A stretch of DNA of 64,000 nt from the NCBI RefSeq assembly GCF_015291665.1, contig NZ_CP030048.1:1116001-1180000 (forward strand). The letters are read 5' to 3'. A program made the position numbers and the translations under genes. The notes beneath the pieces are model-generated. The model did not search any database, was not told the origin of the DNA, and was given only the letters and a program-made list of their open reading frames with translations. Below are positions 63,473 to 64,000 of the stretch, piece by piece. Numbering within the stretch: the first letter of the stretch is position 1; every line of letters starts with the position of its first letter. Source of the DNA: Bradyrhizobium sp. CCBAU 53338. Its GTDB lineage: Bacteria; Pseudomonadota; Alphaproteobacteria; Rhizobiales; Xanthobacteraceae.

Positions 63473-63489
63473 CAAGGGAGAAACGACCG

Positions 63490-63852
63490 ATGAGCAACGA
63501 CACCTATCTTGCCGTCTTCCTCGGTAGCAAGACCAGTCCGAAATGGGCCGCATGGAATGCGATGTCCGACGCCGAGCGCAAGGCGAGGGAGATCGAGGGC
63601 ATCGCGGCCTGGAAGGGGTGGGTCGAGAAGCACCAGGGGGCGATCCAGGCCATGGGCGGCCCACTGGGCAAGACCAAGAAGGTCGATGCCAAGGGTGTCG
63701 TCGACATCGCCAACGAGATGGGCGCCTTCACGGTGGTTCGCGCCACTTCGCACGAGGCGGCCGCCAAGATGTTCGAGAACCATCCGCATTTCGCGATCTT
63801 CCCCGGCGAGCGCGTCGAGATCATGCCGGTGCTGCCGATCCCGGGCGGCTAG
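63490..63852 (+). CDS. YCII-like family protein
   Basis: A 120-residue protein, AAGGGAG upstream of the ATG at 63490. Dimeric alpha/beta YCII-like fold: YLAVFLGSKTSPKWAAWNAMSDAER, AAWKGWVEKHQGAIQAMGGPLGKTKKV, MGAFTVVRATSHEAAAKMFENHPHF. It follows the DGPF gene at 17 bases, same transcript. No catalytic residues can be assigned. Confidence 0.82.
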   Translation: MSNDTYLAVFLGSKTSPKWAAWNAMSDAERKAREIEGIAAWKGWVEKHQGAIQAMGGPLGKTKKVDAKGVVDIANEMGAFTVVRATSHEAAAKMFENHPHFAIFPGERVEIMPVLPIPGG

Positions 63853-63914
63853 GAGCCGATCGGAACGTCCGACACGTGGAAGTACGGGTTCACCAAAACC
63901 CGTTGCCGCTAGTG

Positions 63915-63941
63915 ACCTTCACGCGCCGCTCATGTAAAGGT
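63915..63941. promoter_or_regulatory. inverted repeat before the terminal TetR gene
   Basis: ACCTTCAC-gcgccgctcat-GTAAAGGT forms an 8-base inverted repeat with one mismatch, immediately upstream of the TetR start at 63949. It is a likely autoregulatory operator. Confidence 0.5.
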
Positions 63942-63948
63942 CGTTCAC

Positions 63949-64000
63949 ATGAGCTGGCGCAAGGAGCAGCGCCGCGCCGAGCGCGGCTATCACCACGGCA
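63949..64000 (+). CDS. TetR family regulator, N-terminal fragment (cut by window edge)
   Basis: Only 17 codons are present: MSWRKEQRRAERGYHHG. The ERGYHHG sequence just after a basic stretch is the usual lead into the helix-turn-helix of a TetR subgroup. The rest lies off the right edge. The start follows an operator-like inverted repeat. Confidence 0.6.
   Translation, partial: MSWRKEQRRAERGYHHG

Noticed and set aside
1..64000. CRISPR arrays, tRNA or rRNA genes, prophage or integrase
   Set aside because: No regularly spaced repeat array, cloverleaf, rRNA-like stretch, or phage structural or integrase gene was recognised by eye. The only mobile element is the IS481-like one.

Overview
The window reads as chromosomal DNA of an alphaproteobacterium of the Bradyrhizobium type (Nitrobacteraceae). 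The basis is the high GC content, the tkt-gap-pgk order, the zapA / 6S RNA / 5-formyl-THF cyclo-ligase arrangement, the yebC-ruvCAB cluster, and palindromic intergenic repeats of the kind common in that group. The species assignment is inference; no database search was possible.

Layout. 1-8360 is core metabolism: pgk (cut by the window edge), gap and tkt on the minus strand, then a DUF4164-like coiled-coil gene, zapA, a well-folded 6S RNA candidate, 5-FCL and a YmdB-type phosphodiesterase, closed by a complete IS481-like element (7005-8360). 8387-12365 is a molybdenum hydroxylase operon ([2Fe-2S] subunit, molybdopterin subunit, tri-heme cytochrome c). 12896-16177 holds two tandem soluble chemoreceptors with a shared C-terminal sensor-like domain. 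16386-20980 is the DNA-repair and envelope block yebC, ruvC, ruvA, ruvB, a Tat-exported phosphoesterase and ybgC.

21074-50174 is a large accessory catabolic region for small nitrogenous, cyclic-amide or amino-acid-like compounds. One LysR-flanked unit has an N-carbamoyl-D-amino-acid hydrolase, a polar amino acid ABC transporter with two binding proteins, a polysaccharide-deacetylase-fold hydrolase, an Asp/Glu/hydantoin racemase, an orphan family 5 binding protein and a metal amidohydrolase. A second unit, with its own LysR gene, has a PotFGHI-like ABC importer, a split heteromeric FAD/[2Fe-2S] imino or D-amino acid dehydrogenase with two DadA-like subunits, and RidA. After these come dctA, an NCS2 nucleobase permease, an SDR, a sirtuin and an ATP-dependent hydantoinase/oxoprolinase pair. 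Together they suggest uptake, ring opening, decarbamoylation, racemisation and oxidation of hydantoin-, cyclic-imide- or creatinine-like molecules.

50234-64000 contains a divergent GST/TetR pair with a perfect inverted repeat, a membrane chemoreceptor, a GhrA-like reductase, an ECF42-type sigma factor with its YCII partner, an SRPBCC/VOC operon, several small envelope proteins, an SDR, a triple-PAS chemoreceptor and two more YCII genes, ending in a truncated TetR gene. The most notable observation is one bipartite promoter motif, TGTCGG-N17-CGTC, at three places: before the YCII-ecf42 operon, before the SRPBCC-VOC operon and before the second YCII operon. This outlines a local ECF42 regulon.
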